From Methanocella sp. (GTDB lineage: Archaea; Halobacteriota; Methanocellia; Methanocellales; Methanocellaceae), in contig NZ_DATJPM010000030.1 of NCBI RefSeq assembly GCF_035506375.1, positions 1-17,487 of the forward strand: DNA of 17,487 bases, in the 5' to 3' direction. The notes under the pieces are model-generated. The model ran no database searches, was not told the DNA's origin, and saw only the letters and a list, made by a program, of their open reading frames with translations. Position numbers and translations under genes: made by a program. Below are positions 1 to 8,335 of the stretch, in pieces (positions within the stretch are counted from its first letter, which is position 1; each line of letters opens with the position of its first letter).

Positions 1-39
1 CGGTAATTATAGGAATTATTTTGTATTTTTCCATCGCAA

Positions 40-531
40 TTAACCTCCCAATTCTAACACCCAATACCCATATCCAGGTTTAAGTGTATTTAATGAACCT
101 TGAATATAAATCGATCCCGAGGTATCCGCTGCTGAGCACCAGTAATTATATTGTTGTGTTAAGCCATCGAACTCCCATACGACGAAACTTTCGGGATAGA
201 CACTACGGACATCCCTATTAGATGTCACCGGATTACCGACTAAATTCCATCCATAATTCTTTGTAATTGTATTAGGATCCGCTGTCGTTCCCGTTACATG
301 TAATGTCGTATCATTATAACATAGCACCCAATACCCATAGCTTTCATTGAATTTAGTTAAATTGCCTTGAATGTACGGGTATCCGGCTGTCACATAATAG
401 TCCCATGGTGAAGATGCATTCGAGCTATTATATCCCCAGATAACGAAAACATGTTTTAACACATCGGGCGTGAATACTGCAGTTAGGTTATCGTCTAAAG
501 GCTTTAATGGGAGTGAGATTAAATTCCATCC
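40..531 (-). repeat. Two tandem GWNL/YGYWV modules, AT-rich
   Basis: Two copies of a module of about 70-90 residues form the C-terminus of the surface protein. Copy 1 starts near position 531 and copy 2 near 252. Shared landmarks in order are GWNL, a V-x-W strand, YIQG followed by N or S and L, and YGYWVL. The copies have diverged at most other positions, so the duplication is old. The DNA here is visibly AT-rich: 60-base samples at 61-120 and 301-360 are about 35% and 30% GC, against about 57% at 841-900. The shift falls near the module boundary. Confidence 0.75.
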
Positions 532-2622
532 CGTATACAATGGAATGTCTAATGACCCTCCAAGCGTTATATTCGTCTGGTTTATGCCCGCGATCTTACC
601 GGTATTCCTGTCAACGACGACCGATGTCACGATGTATTTGCCCGTCGGCATCGTGTCATTCGTCAACAGCGTGATATCCCGGCTCTTATCCGTCGTCCTG
701 TCGCTTACCGTTACCGAGACGTTAGACTCATTTAACTCAGACGTCAGGATACCCCTCATCTTAGCCGTATCCTTCAGGTCGTCCGAGTAGAGCTTATAAT
801 CGCCGGCCATGCCATTAACCATCAAGTACGTGCCCGCATCCGTGCCGTCAGTCGTGATCGTACCGTGCTCCTTCATGGACAGCCCATGGAAATCGAGAGA
901 TGTCCCGCTCACCGAGCCGCCATCGGGCACCGTCACGTCCAGTATTGCCGAGTAATTATCCTCCGGGACCATGGCCGCAATATAAACATATTCCGAGTCA
1001 GGTACTGTGCCCGTAAGCGTTTCACTGAGCGTGACCGGTTCGCCGGGCATTGCATCCGGGCCTACCTGTGTCGTCTCCAGGCCGTTCTTCGTGACAACGA
1101 AGGGCGCAGCGCTTACCAGGCACGGCGTATTCGGCATGCTATAGTCCATAACTAATAATACGTAATTGCCCTGGCTCATATCCTCCAGAGCTGGAATATT
1201 GCTGTCGCCCACATTAAAGTCGCTCGAGCCCGGGTCCGCTGCAATGTCCGCGCTGCCGATCTCGCTGTTCTTTATATTTTCCATGGTCAGGCTTTTCATG
1301 CTGTCGATGAAGGAACTCATGTCCGTAAGGTCCAGATTCATGCGGCTCAGGTCCAACAGCATGACGTGGAACGTTTTATGGGACATTTCCGAGGAACCGT
1401 TAAAGGTCGCCGAGACATCGTCACCCTCACGGTAAACCGGATAAGTACTATACGGCACTATAACGCCGTGAGGCGTCATGTCCACGGATGCCGATGCATC
1501 GCCCGAGATACCGAGGAAGCTGAACATACTATAGAATGGAATTTTCGAGATCATGCCCGATACTTCTTTATGAATAGTGGCCGGCCCATTATAGTTAACA
1601 GTAAATGTTGGCACCTGGATCTGATTATCGCCCTTAAGGGTGAGCCATCCGCCTTCAGTTGCCGAGCTCGTGGGCTCGAAGGCCGCCGAATGAGTCGTGA
1701 AGCCGTTCCATTCGCTGCTCATCCATACGGTATAATTATAATTAGGAACATAAACCGGTAATGTGAAATCCGTCGGGGTAAATGGATCCGTAGAACCTTG
1801 GGCTTTGATTTCGAATGTATTCGTCACATTATTAGGATCAGTCGTATTCGCGATCACCGGTGCATGGGCTGTGCCATATACGTATTTATAAGTAGGGTCC
1901 CAAGTCTCGCTATCCGGCTTCACCACGATATCATTAACCAGGATCTGATAATTATTATCTATGCCCGACGGATCCCAGATATTATATTGGAATTGGGCGG
2001 TTTCGCCAGCCTCCAGGTGTCCGTTGCCATTAACACTCGGGTCGCCACTCAACTCGGTAATGTTCGATATCCAAATACATGGGCCGTTTCCTTCGGTCGA
2101 ATTATCGATGATAATATGGGTCGTGTCTGTCTGGGCAGAACCTGTCGGATTACCATCCTTGACGTCCGAATAGCTGCTAAACCAGGCAACTCCGCCTGCA
2201 ATACCATAGTCGTCCGGGGCCGGTGTGCCTGACGGTATATGGACAAGATAGAATATTTTACCATTGCTCACGCCGGTCAAGGGGCTGGAAATATTCCATG
2301 TGTAGTTCCGCGGGTCCGATGGATCGTTAGTAAACGGTACATTGCTGTCGACGACCTCCCAGTACTCCGGTAAATATTCCCTGATGGATACAGCGTATTG
2401 AGTACCGGTCACCGAATAGTCGAGTTCCACGGTAAAGTTTTCATCCGGTAAATATTGCGCCGTACCGGTGCTGGACCCGTTCACGATACGCGTAACACTG
2501 ACGCCCGGCGAGTCCTGTACAATGACGGATTGGGACACCGCTAAACCGTTGGCTCCAAAAATTATGGCCAAAATAATTGTGATAACAATTAAGACATCCA
2601 AATATTTGTTATTATGCCTCAA
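40..2622 (-). CDS. Large secreted surface protein with C-terminal tandem GWNL modules
   Basis: This 860-residue protein has a hydrophobic export signal (about residues 9-30), then a long ectodomain rich in N-x-S/T sequons. Residues 31-175 and 176-300 look like beta-sandwich modules. Residues 300-690 resemble the methanogen extracellular domain type TIGR04279, recognised by general appearance only. Two tandem modules begin at residues 698 and 791; each opens with GWNL, has YIQG in the middle and closes with YGYWVL. There is no C-terminal membrane anchor or PGF-type sorting signal, so it is either released or held non-covalently. The start is TTG: an in-frame TAA lies six codons upstream, and no ATG or GTG lies between. 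The signal peptide begins directly after it. No convincing ribosome binding site is visible, and a TATA-like element about 30 bases upstream implies a very short leader. An extracellular role is well supported; the specific function is unknown. Confidence 0.85.
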   Translation of the reverse strand: MRHNNKYLDVLIVITIILAIIFGANGLAVSQSVIVQDSPGVSVTRIVNGSSTGTAQYLPDENFTVELDYSVTGTQYAVSIREYLPEYWEVVDSNVPFTNDPSDPRNYTWNISSPLTGVSNGKIFYLVHIPSGTPAPDDYGIAGGVAWFSSYSDVKDGNPTGSAQTDTTHIIIDNSTEGNGPCIWISNITELSGDPSVNGNGHLEAGETAQFQYNIWDPSGIDNNYQILVNDIVVKPDSETWDPTYKYVYGTAHAPVIANTTDPNNVTNTFEIKAQGSTDPFTPTDFTLPVYVPNYNYTVWMSSEWNGFTTHSAAFEPTSSATEGGWLTLKGDNQIQVPTFTVNYNGPATIHKEVSGMISKIPFYSMFSFLGISGDASASVDMTPHGVIVPYSTYPVYREGDDVSATFNGSSEMSHKTFHVMLLDLSRMNLDLTDMSSFIDSMKSLTMENIKNSEIGSADIAADPGSSDFNVGDSNIPALEDMSQGNYVLLVMDYSMPNTPCLVSAAPFVVTKNGLETTQVGPDAMPGEPVTLSETLTGTVPDSEYVYIAAMVPEDNYSAILDVTVPDGGSVSGTSLDFHGLSMKEHGTITTDGTDAGTYLMVNGMAGDYKLYSDDLKDTAKMRGILTSELNESNVSVTVSDRTTDKSRDITLLTNDTMPTGKYIVTSVVVDRNTGKIAGINQTNITLGGSLDIPLYTGWNLISLPLKPLDDNLTAVFTPDVLKHVFVIWGYNSSNASSPWDYYVTAGYPYIQGNLTKFNESYGYWVLCYNDTTLHVTGTTADPNTITKNYGWNLVGNPVTSNRDVRSVYPESFVVWEFDGLTQQYNYWCSAADTSGSIYIQGSLNTLKPGYGYWVLELGG

Positions 2623-2652
2623 GCTCTCGACCCATAGTTAATATTCGTGCAA

Positions 2653-2661
2653 GGATATAAA
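2653..2661 (-). promoter_or_regulatory. TATA-like promoter element for the surface protein
   Basis: The minus strand reads TTTATATCC here. An archaeal start site about 25 bases downstream would fall near 2630, only a few bases before the TTG codon at 2622, so the mRNA would have almost no leader. Confidence 0.5.
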
Positions 2662-2663
2662 CA

Positions 2664-2679
2664 TTATCGCTCGGGATAA
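2664..2679. promoter_or_regulatory. Short dyad between divergent TATA boxes
   Basis: TTATC (2664-2668) and GATAA (2675-2679) form a 5-bp inverted repeat with a 6-base spacer, midway between the two divergent TATA elements. TATCGC also occurs twice, at 2665-2670 and 2694-2699. This could be an operator acting on both promoters, but the arms are short and chance is possible. Confidence 0.25.
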
Positions 2680-2682
2680 AAA

Positions 2683-2693
2683 AATTATTATAC
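2683..2693 (+). promoter_or_regulatory. TATA box for the MoxR-containing operon
   Basis: The plus strand reads AATTATTATAC. Counting about 26 bases from its centre puts transcription start at about 2714-2716, coinciding with the ATG at 2716. This is the usual arrangement for a leaderless archaeal transcript and decides the start chosen for the first gene. Confidence 0.55.
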
Positions 2694-2715
2694 TATCGCA
2701 CTAGTGTGTGTAAAG

Positions 2716-2979
2716 ATGTTGACCAGGAGCCAGAGACTCGTATATATTTTCGGGGGCTGGATGTTCGCCGTACTGGCGCTGCTGGCGCTCTTCGGTAGCA
2801 TCAGCTACGAATACTTCTTCGTCCTCTGCCTCATCGGCTTCCTGGTCATTGTCGAGCTCAGCGGCCCTTTTACGGTCCGGCCCGCCTGGCGCTCGCGCGT
2901 GAACATCGTAATAATCCTCGGCGTGCTCGTCTTTTCCCTCATCGTCATTGAAAAGGTGCTGGCCATCCTCGGGGTCTGA
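2716..2979 (+). CDS. Small three-helix membrane protein, first gene of the MoxR operon
   Basis: The protein has 87 residues and is almost entirely membrane-embedded. Hydrophobic segments lie at about residues 9-29, 32-50 and 62-83, with short charged connectors (RPAWRSR before the third). An upstream GTG at 2704 is in frame and would add four residues. I prefer the ATG at 2716 because the TATA box at 2683-2693 places transcription start almost exactly on it. The stop lies 12 bases before the Ig-like gene, so the two are very likely co-transcribed. I do not recognise a family. Small membrane proteins are common companions of MoxR/DUF58 loci, so it may be a membrane subunit of the same complex, but that is inference. 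Confidence 0.7.
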   Translation: MLTRSQRLVYIFGGWMFAVLALLALFGSISYEYFFVLCLIGFLVIVELSGPFTVRPAWRSRVNIVIILGVLVFSLIVIEKVLAILGV

Positions 2980-2991
2980 GCTGGGAGTACA

Positions 2992-5046
2992 ATGGCAGGA
3001 AAAAAAACATATTATTCAATAATATTTCCTATAAAGCCGGCAGCCCTCGTTATCGCCATACTATTAATATCATGTCTTCCCGCCGCCGCCCAGACCGTCC
3101 ATGAAAACCCGAACACTCTGACGCCGAGCCACGGCCAGGGCTTCGACGCTCAGATGAACGCGCTCCTGGTAAAAATGCTGGGCAGCCTGGGCGACGTCTC
3201 TTCCGCGCTCAATAACAATAATATTACATCCGCCCGGAATGCCTACGCGCGCTTCTCCTCGTCGCTCGATAATTTCGGCGAACTGCTCTGGCAGCTCAAC
3301 CTTTCGGAGTCGGATTACCAGAATATTTCGGGCCAGATGAACCTCACGAACGCCGATATCCGGGCCATCATCGACGGCTCGGACGCCTATGGCCGGGGCA
3401 TGATCTTATACAACGCTTCCTTATCCGGCGGCGACCAGGCCAACGCCAGCATCGCGGCCGCGCAGGTCCGGGACAGCTATCGCAACGTTTCCTCGTCCTA
3501 CGGCAGCCTGAGGCGCAACGTCACGGTCCTGGAAAGCATCCTCTCGGACCGGAACGTGGACGTCGGGAGCCTGGACAGCTCTCTGGGCAGCCTGGACCAG
3601 TACGTATACCGGCTCAACCAGTCTTACAGTAATTTGACCATTTCCGATAATGGCTACAGGATACAGCTTAATGCGGACCGGGGCCAGACGTCCGTGGGCG
3701 GCCGGGTCAACTTCTTCGGGTATCTCCGGGACTCGAACGGCGATCCCGTCAGCAACGCCGGCGTGGGCGTCTACGTCGACGGCAAGCCTGCGGGCACTTT
3801 CGTCACCGACATCAACGGCGAGGGCTTTCTTAGCTACGATGTTCCCGTAGGCGTGTCCGGAGACCATATTCTCGCCCACGCCGAGTACGTGCCGTCGTCT
3901 TCTCCCGGCCCCCTTGTTCTCAGCAACTATATTGAGCTAACCCTCCAGGACATGCCCTCCACGCTATCCCTCCTTATGGACCGGGACACGGCATCGTTCG
4001 GGGACACGGTGAATGTGACCGGCGAGCTTACGAGCGACGGCATGGTAATGCGGGATAGGCCGGTCGGGATATTCCTTAACGGCGCTTTACTGGCGAACGT
4101 ATCGACGGACAGGAATGGCTCTTATGCATATACGTTCCACATCGGCCCTTCGATGCCCGCCGGGAACTCGCTCGTTAACGCTGTATATCTTCGTGGCGTA
4201 AACGATATCCTCCTGAACGGGTCCTCGCAGAGCCGGTCGCTGAACATACCGGCCCGGCAGACGAACCTGACTATCAATACGTCAGGCGCAGCCGTCATAG
4301 GCAGCCCTTACGGCATATACGGCTCATTTACAGCCGATAACGGCGTGCCCGTGGATGGCGCGAACGTCTCCATCCTCATCGACGGCTCGGCCGCCGGCAG
4401 CGGAATTACGGGCGATGACGGGGCCTACGATGTCGTTATCGTTTTATCGAATAATTCAACGGCCGGCAATCATACGATATTTGCCTCATATGATCCGGGC
4501 CCGGGCAAGGCGCTGGCCGCTTCATCGAGCGCGCCGCTTGCGGTCGTTTTCCAGGCGGCAGGGCCTCCGGAAGACCGGATGGCCATGCTTTTCACTGGCG
4601 CCGCGATCCTGCTGATAGCGGCAATAGTGGCCGTATTTATCTGGCGCCGGTATCATGTCCCTGCGCCTGAAAAAGCCGTTATGATACCCGAAGCTCCCGC
4701 GACGCCCATCATTACGCCGGTCGAGCCTCCATTGGATGTCGCTGCCGAGTCCGACCGTATACGCTCACTTGGCACAAAAGACTCCCGGGAAGCGATGGCC
4801 CAGGTGTACATCCTCTCGAGGAAAGTCTTATCCGCCCGGGTCAGGCTCGACGAATCGTTAACGCACCATGAGTTCTATGATGCGGCAGTTGCCGCGGTCC
4901 CATCCGTATCCCATCCATTAAAAGACATCGTCGGCCTCTATGAAAAGGCCATATTCGCGAACATGCCTGTCACGTCCGCCGAGCTGGAGCGGGCAGTCGG
5001 CGGCATAAAGGACCTGGACAACTGTATCCGGGAGGCGGCACGGTGA
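2992..5046 (+). CDS. Membrane-anchored Ig-like repeat protein with DUF4129-like cytoplasmic tail
   Basis: The protein has 684 residues. A signal peptide (about 14-34) is followed by a helical, Asn/Ser-rich region (50-220). Three beta-sandwich Ig-like modules follow (about 224-320, 324-418, 424-520), each carrying a ligand-type loop such as VDGKPAG or LNGALLANV. One membrane helix (533-551) ends in WRR. The tail of about 130 residues is proline-rich at first, then helical, with SLTHHEFYDAA and LYEKAIFANMP. Such features are typical of the C-terminal part of DUF4129, a domain usually found beside MoxR and DUF58 genes. The outside portion carries many N-glycosylation sequons. A GGGAG motif precedes the ATG. 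The GTG start of the next gene overlaps this stop by four bases. The fold and topology are clear; the DUF4129 assignment is likely but not certain. A role in carrying an outside signal or mechanical link to the cytoplasmic ATPase is inference. Confidence 0.85.
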   Translation: MAGKKTYYSIIFPIKPAALVIAILLISCLPAAAQTVHENPNTLTPSHGQGFDAQMNALLVKMLGSLGDVSSALNNNNITSARNAYARFSSSLDNFGELLWQLNLSESDYQNISGQMNLTNADIRAIIDGSDAYGRGMILYNASLSGGDQANASIAAAQVRDSYRNVSSSYGSLRRNVTVLESILSDRNVDVGSLDSSLGSLDQYVYRLNQSYSNLTISDNGYRIQLNADRGQTSVGGRVNFFGYLRDSNGDPVSNAGVGVYVDGKPAGTFVTDINGEGFLSYDVPVGVSGDHILAHAEYVPSSSPGPLVLSNYIELTLQDMPSTLSLLMDRDTASFGDTVNVTGELTSDGMVMRDRPVGIFLNGALLANVSTDRNGSYAYTFHIGPSMPAGNSLVNAVYLRGVNDILLNGSSQSRSLNIPARQTNLTINTSGAAVIGSPYGIYGSFTADNGVPVDGANVSILIDGSAAGSGITGDDGAYDVVIVLSNNSTAGNHTIFASYDPGPGKALAASSSAPLAVVFQAAGPPEDRMAMLFTGAAILLIAAIVAVFIWRRYHVPAPEKAVMIPEAPATPIITPVEPPLDVAAESDRIRSLGTKDSREAMAQVYILSRKVLSARVRLDESLTHHEFYDAAVAAVPSVSHPLKDIVGLYEKAIFANMPVTSAELERAVGGIKDLDNCIREAAR

Positions 5047-5993
5047 AAAAAACCACGCTCCTTCTCGTCGTCGCGGCCCTGGTCGTGGTCGCGCTCATCG
5101 CGGCAAGGTTCTACGTCACGGACGCCGATTTCCGCCTGACGAACCCGTCGTGGAACGGGCTCTCGAGTATGGGCCGGGATGTGCAGCCTCTTTATGATAT
5201 ATCGAGCCTGGCGGACGCGGGCAATGGCGACACGCTGATGATCATCGGCCCGGCGACCAACTACACGCCGGATGAATCTTCCCGGGTAGCCCGATTCCTC
5301 TACGGTGGCGGCAGGGTCGTGGTCATGGACGACTTCGGGAAAGCCGACAGCCTGCTAACGGGTATCGGCTCGCCCATCACAATCGACCCCGTCCCTATGT
5401 GCCAGTACGAAAACTATTATATCAACCAGTCCTTCCCGGCGATCACAGATATAGCTTCATCTCCCTTTACGATGAACGTCAGCAGGCTCGTGCTCAATCA
5501 CCCGGCCGTTCTCAAAGTCCAGGGGAACGCCGACATCATAGCTTCGACGTCGAGCGACGCATGGCTGGACCATAACGATAATGCCCGGCTGGACGCGGAC
5601 GAGAGGACCGGCACATACCCTGTGGTCGCCCGATATACGATGGGCAAGGGAGAGCTGATCGTCGTCAGCGATGCGGACCTCTTCATTAACGGCATGCTCG
5701 ATAAGGGCGACAACGGCGTCTTCCTCAAAGGCCTGTCCCGGGGCACTGTGCTCGTCGACGTCTCCCACGGCAGTCCGGTTTCGCCGATGGGCGTCGTCTT
5801 CTACTCGCTCAAATACGACATCGTCGCCCAGCTCGCCGTCATTCTGCTCATCATGGCGGCCTGCATAGCATATATGGGCAGGGACATGCTTGTGCCTCTG
5901 ATGGCCAGGCTGGGGCGGTCCATAAAAAACCTTATATTGATGAAATTTACTGTTAAAGGGAAAGATATTAAAGAATCGGATAAGAAGCTTTAG
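5043..5993 (+). CDS. DUF4350 membrane-anchored protein
   Basis: The protein has 316 residues and starts at GTG in a GTGA overlap with the preceding stop, implying translational coupling. It has an N-terminal helix (about 5-23), an alpha/beta domain, and a second helix (about 258-277) leading to a basic C-terminal tail rich in Lys. Within the domain, DTLMIIGP (63-70) and GGGRVVVMDD (88-97) are the characteristic strand and turn segments of DUF4350, which is related to class-I glutamine amidotransferase-like folds. I see no obvious Cys-His catalytic pair, so a binding or scaffold role is more likely than amidotransfer. DUF4350 genes typically sit with MoxR, DUF58 and DUF4129 genes, exactly as here. 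Between the helices the domain should face outside the cell. Family call is confident; molecular function is unknown. Confidence 0.85.
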   Translation: MKKTTLLLVVAALVVVALIAARFYVTDADFRLTNPSWNGLSSMGRDVQPLYDISSLADAGNGDTLMIIGPATNYTPDESSRVARFLYGGGRVVVMDDFGKADSLLTGIGSPITIDPVPMCQYENYYINQSFPAITDIASSPFTMNVSRLVLNHPAVLKVQGNADIIASTSSDAWLDHNDNARLDADERTGTYPVVARYTMGKGELIVVSDADLFINGMLDKGDNGVFLKGLSRGTVLVDVSHGSPVSPMGVVFYSLKYDIVAQLAVILLIMAACIAYMGRDMLVPLMARLGRSIKNLILMKFTVKGKDIKESDKKL

Positions 5994-6001
5994 GGATCAG
6001 C

Positions 6002-6970
6002 ATGGCAGTCGAGGTCAATAAGGAAGCCGAGGGGGACGTAAAGGAATTTTGCACGATGGTCGACAGCGTAAAGGCCCAGACGAAGCGGGCCATCGTCGGG
6101 AAGGAATCCCTGGTATTCGACATATCCACGGCCCTCCTGGCCGGGGGCAACATCATGCTCGAGGGCGTCCCGGGCGTGGCCAAGACGACCATCGCCAAGA
6201 TCTTCGCCGCGGCGACGGGCCTCGATTTCAAGCGCATCCAGTTCGTGCCGGACATAATGCCGTCAGACATTACGGGCGGCTCGATCTTTAACCAGAGGAC
6301 CATGGAGTTCGACGTGCATAAGGGCCCGATATTCACGAATCTCCTCCTCGTCGACGAGATAAACCGGGCGTCGCCCAAGGTCCAGTCGTCCCTGCTGGAG
6401 GCGATGGAGGAAAAGCAGGTCTCCATCGACGGCATCACCTACCCGCTGCCCCAGCCGTTCATGGTCATCGCGACGGAGAACCCCATCGACGTCGTCGGCA
6501 CCTTCCCGCTGCCAGAAGCCCAGATCGACCGTTTCATGTTCAAGCTGGATATCCGCTATCCCAGCGACGACGAGGAATTAACGCTACTAAAGTCTAAGAA
6601 TGTCGATTCCGGCGTCGTCATTGAGGAGGCCTTGGGCCGGGAAAAGATACTGTATATGATCGACATCGTAAAGCGGGTCTACATCGACGATAAGGTCCTT
6701 GAATACATCCGTGATATCGTCATCGCGTCGAGGCAGCACGAAAAGCTCCTGCTGGGCGCCAGCCCCAGGGCCTCGATCTCCTTCCTGAAGGCGTCCAAGG
6801 CTGTCGCGGCGCTGAACGGCCGCAGCTACGTCATTCCCGACGACGTGAAATACCTCGCGCCGAGGGTACTGGATCACCGGCTCATCATAAAGCCCGAATA
6901 CGAGCAGGAGGGAATGGCGGTGGACAGTATCGTCGAGGAGCTGCTGGCAACGGTTAAAGTACCCTCCTGA
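6002..6970 (+). CDS. MoxR-family AAA+ ATPase
   Basis: The protein has 322 residues, the normal length for the family, and is soluble and cytoplasmic. Walker A is GVPGVAKT (55-62), Walker B LLLVDE (114-119), and sensor 1 ATEN (157-160). The family signature around EINRASPKVQSSLLEAMEE follows Walker B, and the arginine in QIDRFMF lies at 177. The C-terminal lid helices follow. MoxR ATPases couple ATP hydrolysis to remodelling or cofactor loading of partner proteins, commonly ones with VWA-like domains; the DUF58 protein encoded next is the expected partner. The gene starts eight bases after the DUF4350 stop and ends five bases before DUF58. All catalytic motifs are intact. The substrate in this organism is unknown. 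Confidence 0.96.
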   Translation: MAVEVNKEAEGDVKEFCTMVDSVKAQTKRAIVGKESLVFDISTALLAGGNIMLEGVPGVAKTTIAKIFAAATGLDFKRIQFVPDIMPSDITGGSIFNQRTMEFDVHKGPIFTNLLLVDEINRASPKVQSSLLEAMEEKQVSIDGITYPLPQPFMVIATENPIDVVGTFPLPEAQIDRFMFKLDIRYPSDDEELTLLKSKNVDSGVVIEEALGREKILYMIDIVKRVYIDDKVLEYIRDIVIASRQHEKLLLGASPRASISFLKASKAVAALNGRSYVIPDDVKYLAPRVLDHRLIIKPEYEQEGMAVDSIVEELLATVKVPS

Positions 6971-6975
6971 TCTCT

Positions 6976-8331
6976 ATGGAACTAAAAGATAGCGCCCTCC
7001 CGATGCTGGCATCAGCGCTGGTATTATTATTACTCGCGCTCTTCACCGGGGGCCTGCCCTTTTATGCGGCGTTCGCGGCACTCTTTATCTTCATTATATG
7101 GGACTTCACTAATCTGCTTCTGGCGACACGGTCGCTGGATAGAGAGCTCTCCCTTTCCTCCAGCCTTTCGCGCGCCGAACTACCGCCCGGAGCATCGACA
7201 TCTTTTACGCTACATGCCGCATATCATGGGCGAAGGTCCGGCATCGTGCTTTCCCTGGAGCCGCTGCTCGACGATGCGCTCGATGCCAGGCCTCCAGTCC
7301 GGGAGGTCAGGCTGCGGAAGGGCGAGGAGAGCACGCTTAGCATGAGCCTCATTCCCCGGAAACCTGGCGACTACCGCGTTGGTATGGTAAAATTAAGCGT
7401 CTCATCTCTATTGTTCGCCGCGACTCGCGTTCGCGGCGAGGCTAAAAGCATCCGCGTGCGCCTATCCCTCGGCGAACATCTGCTCCGGCCGAACGCGGCC
7501 CTCCCGGGCTATCGAAAAACCGATGCGCCGGTCAGCATGGTTGACAGGCGCCGTGGCAGCGATTTTTTCGGTGTCCGCCTGTATACGCCCGGAGACAGTG
7601 TCAGGAACATTGACTGGGCGCTTACGTCCCGGGCCGGCCACCTGGTGGTCCGGGAGTTCGAGGCCGACAGGGCGCTTCCCGCATATTTTCTCGTCGACGT
7701 GAGCGCACGGGCGTTCGAGGAATCCGTGGCAGTCGCCTCCGGCCTCATCGACCGCGAGCTGCTCGAAGGCGAAAAGATCGGGCTCATCTGTTTTTCACGG
7801 TCGGAGATAGTGCAGCACGTCCGCCCCGGCATGGGAAGGCAACATATGCGGCGGCTTTCCGAAGTGCTGTCGAAGCTGCATGCCGTGGACGATAGCATGA
7901 GCGCCGGGCCCTTCGTTTCCGTCAGCGAGATCTATGGAGCAGGGCAGGTGATCGGGAAGGAGGCAGGCAGCGACGTCCTGAGCCCCGTCATCGAGGAAAC
8001 CTTTAAGGGATATCTGGCGAATGTCAGGGAGGACGGCTTCATTAAGGCGATACTCGCCGCCGCCGGGGACTCGAAATCCCCATGCGAAATACGGGTCATC
8101 ACCGGCCTTTCCATGGGCCTGCCGAGCCTGATGAACGGCCTGCGGCTGGCGCGCTACTACGGGCATTCGGCGCTGGTCATCCTGAGCGGTAATGAGGATG
8201 GCGAGCGTGCCATGGAGCTGGAATATGCCAGGAAGAAGCTTATGGCTTCCTCTATTAAAGTGGTCTCCGCCCGTGGGCGGGAGATGCCCGAAGGAAGGAT
8301 CGGCCGGGGCAGGAGCCATATCCGGGGATGA
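6976..8331 (+). CDS. DUF58 (VWA-like) membrane protein
   Basis: The protein has 451 residues. Two closely spaced N-terminal helices (about 11-27 and 29-49) are followed by a beta-rich region. The DUF58 core (about 193-240) contains GSDFFGVRLYTPGD, then RNIDW, then VVREFEAD. After it comes a VWA-like fold beginning YFLVDVSAR (237-245). The metal-ion site usual in VWA domains (DxSxS) is only partly kept, since the third position is Arg. DUF58 proteins are the standard partners of MoxR ATPases, and the two genes are separated by five bases. There is no clear Shine-Dalgarno before the ATG, so translation probably depends on the upstream gene. The C-terminus ends in a basic tail. Family and ATPase partnership are well supported by knowledge of the family; biological output is unknown. 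Confidence 0.92.
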   Translation: MELKDSALPMLASALVLLLLALFTGGLPFYAAFAALFIFIIWDFTNLLLATRSLDRELSLSSSLSRAELPPGASTSFTLHAAYHGRRSGIVLSLEPLLDDALDARPPVREVRLRKGEESTLSMSLIPRKPGDYRVGMVKLSVSSLLFAATRVRGEAKSIRVRLSLGEHLLRPNAALPGYRKTDAPVSMVDRRRGSDFFGVRLYTPGDSVRNIDWALTSRAGHLVVREFEADRALPAYFLVDVSARAFEESVAVASGLIDRELLEGEKIGLICFSRSEIVQHVRPGMGRQHMRRLSEVLSKLHAVDDSMSAGPFVSVSEIYGAGQVIGKEAGSDVLSPVIEETFKGYLANVREDGFIKAILAAAGDSKSPCEIRVITGLSMGLPSLMNGLRLARYYGHSALVILSGNEDGERAMELEYARKKLMASSIKVVSARGREMPEGRIGRGRSHIRG

Positions 8332-8335
8332 AAAT

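Noticed and set aside
8192..8335. Longer start for the cysteine-cluster protein at ATG 8192
   Set aside because: It would overlap the DUF58 gene by 140 bases and put 48 unrelated residues before the first helix. The ATG at 8336 follows the DUF58 stop directly.
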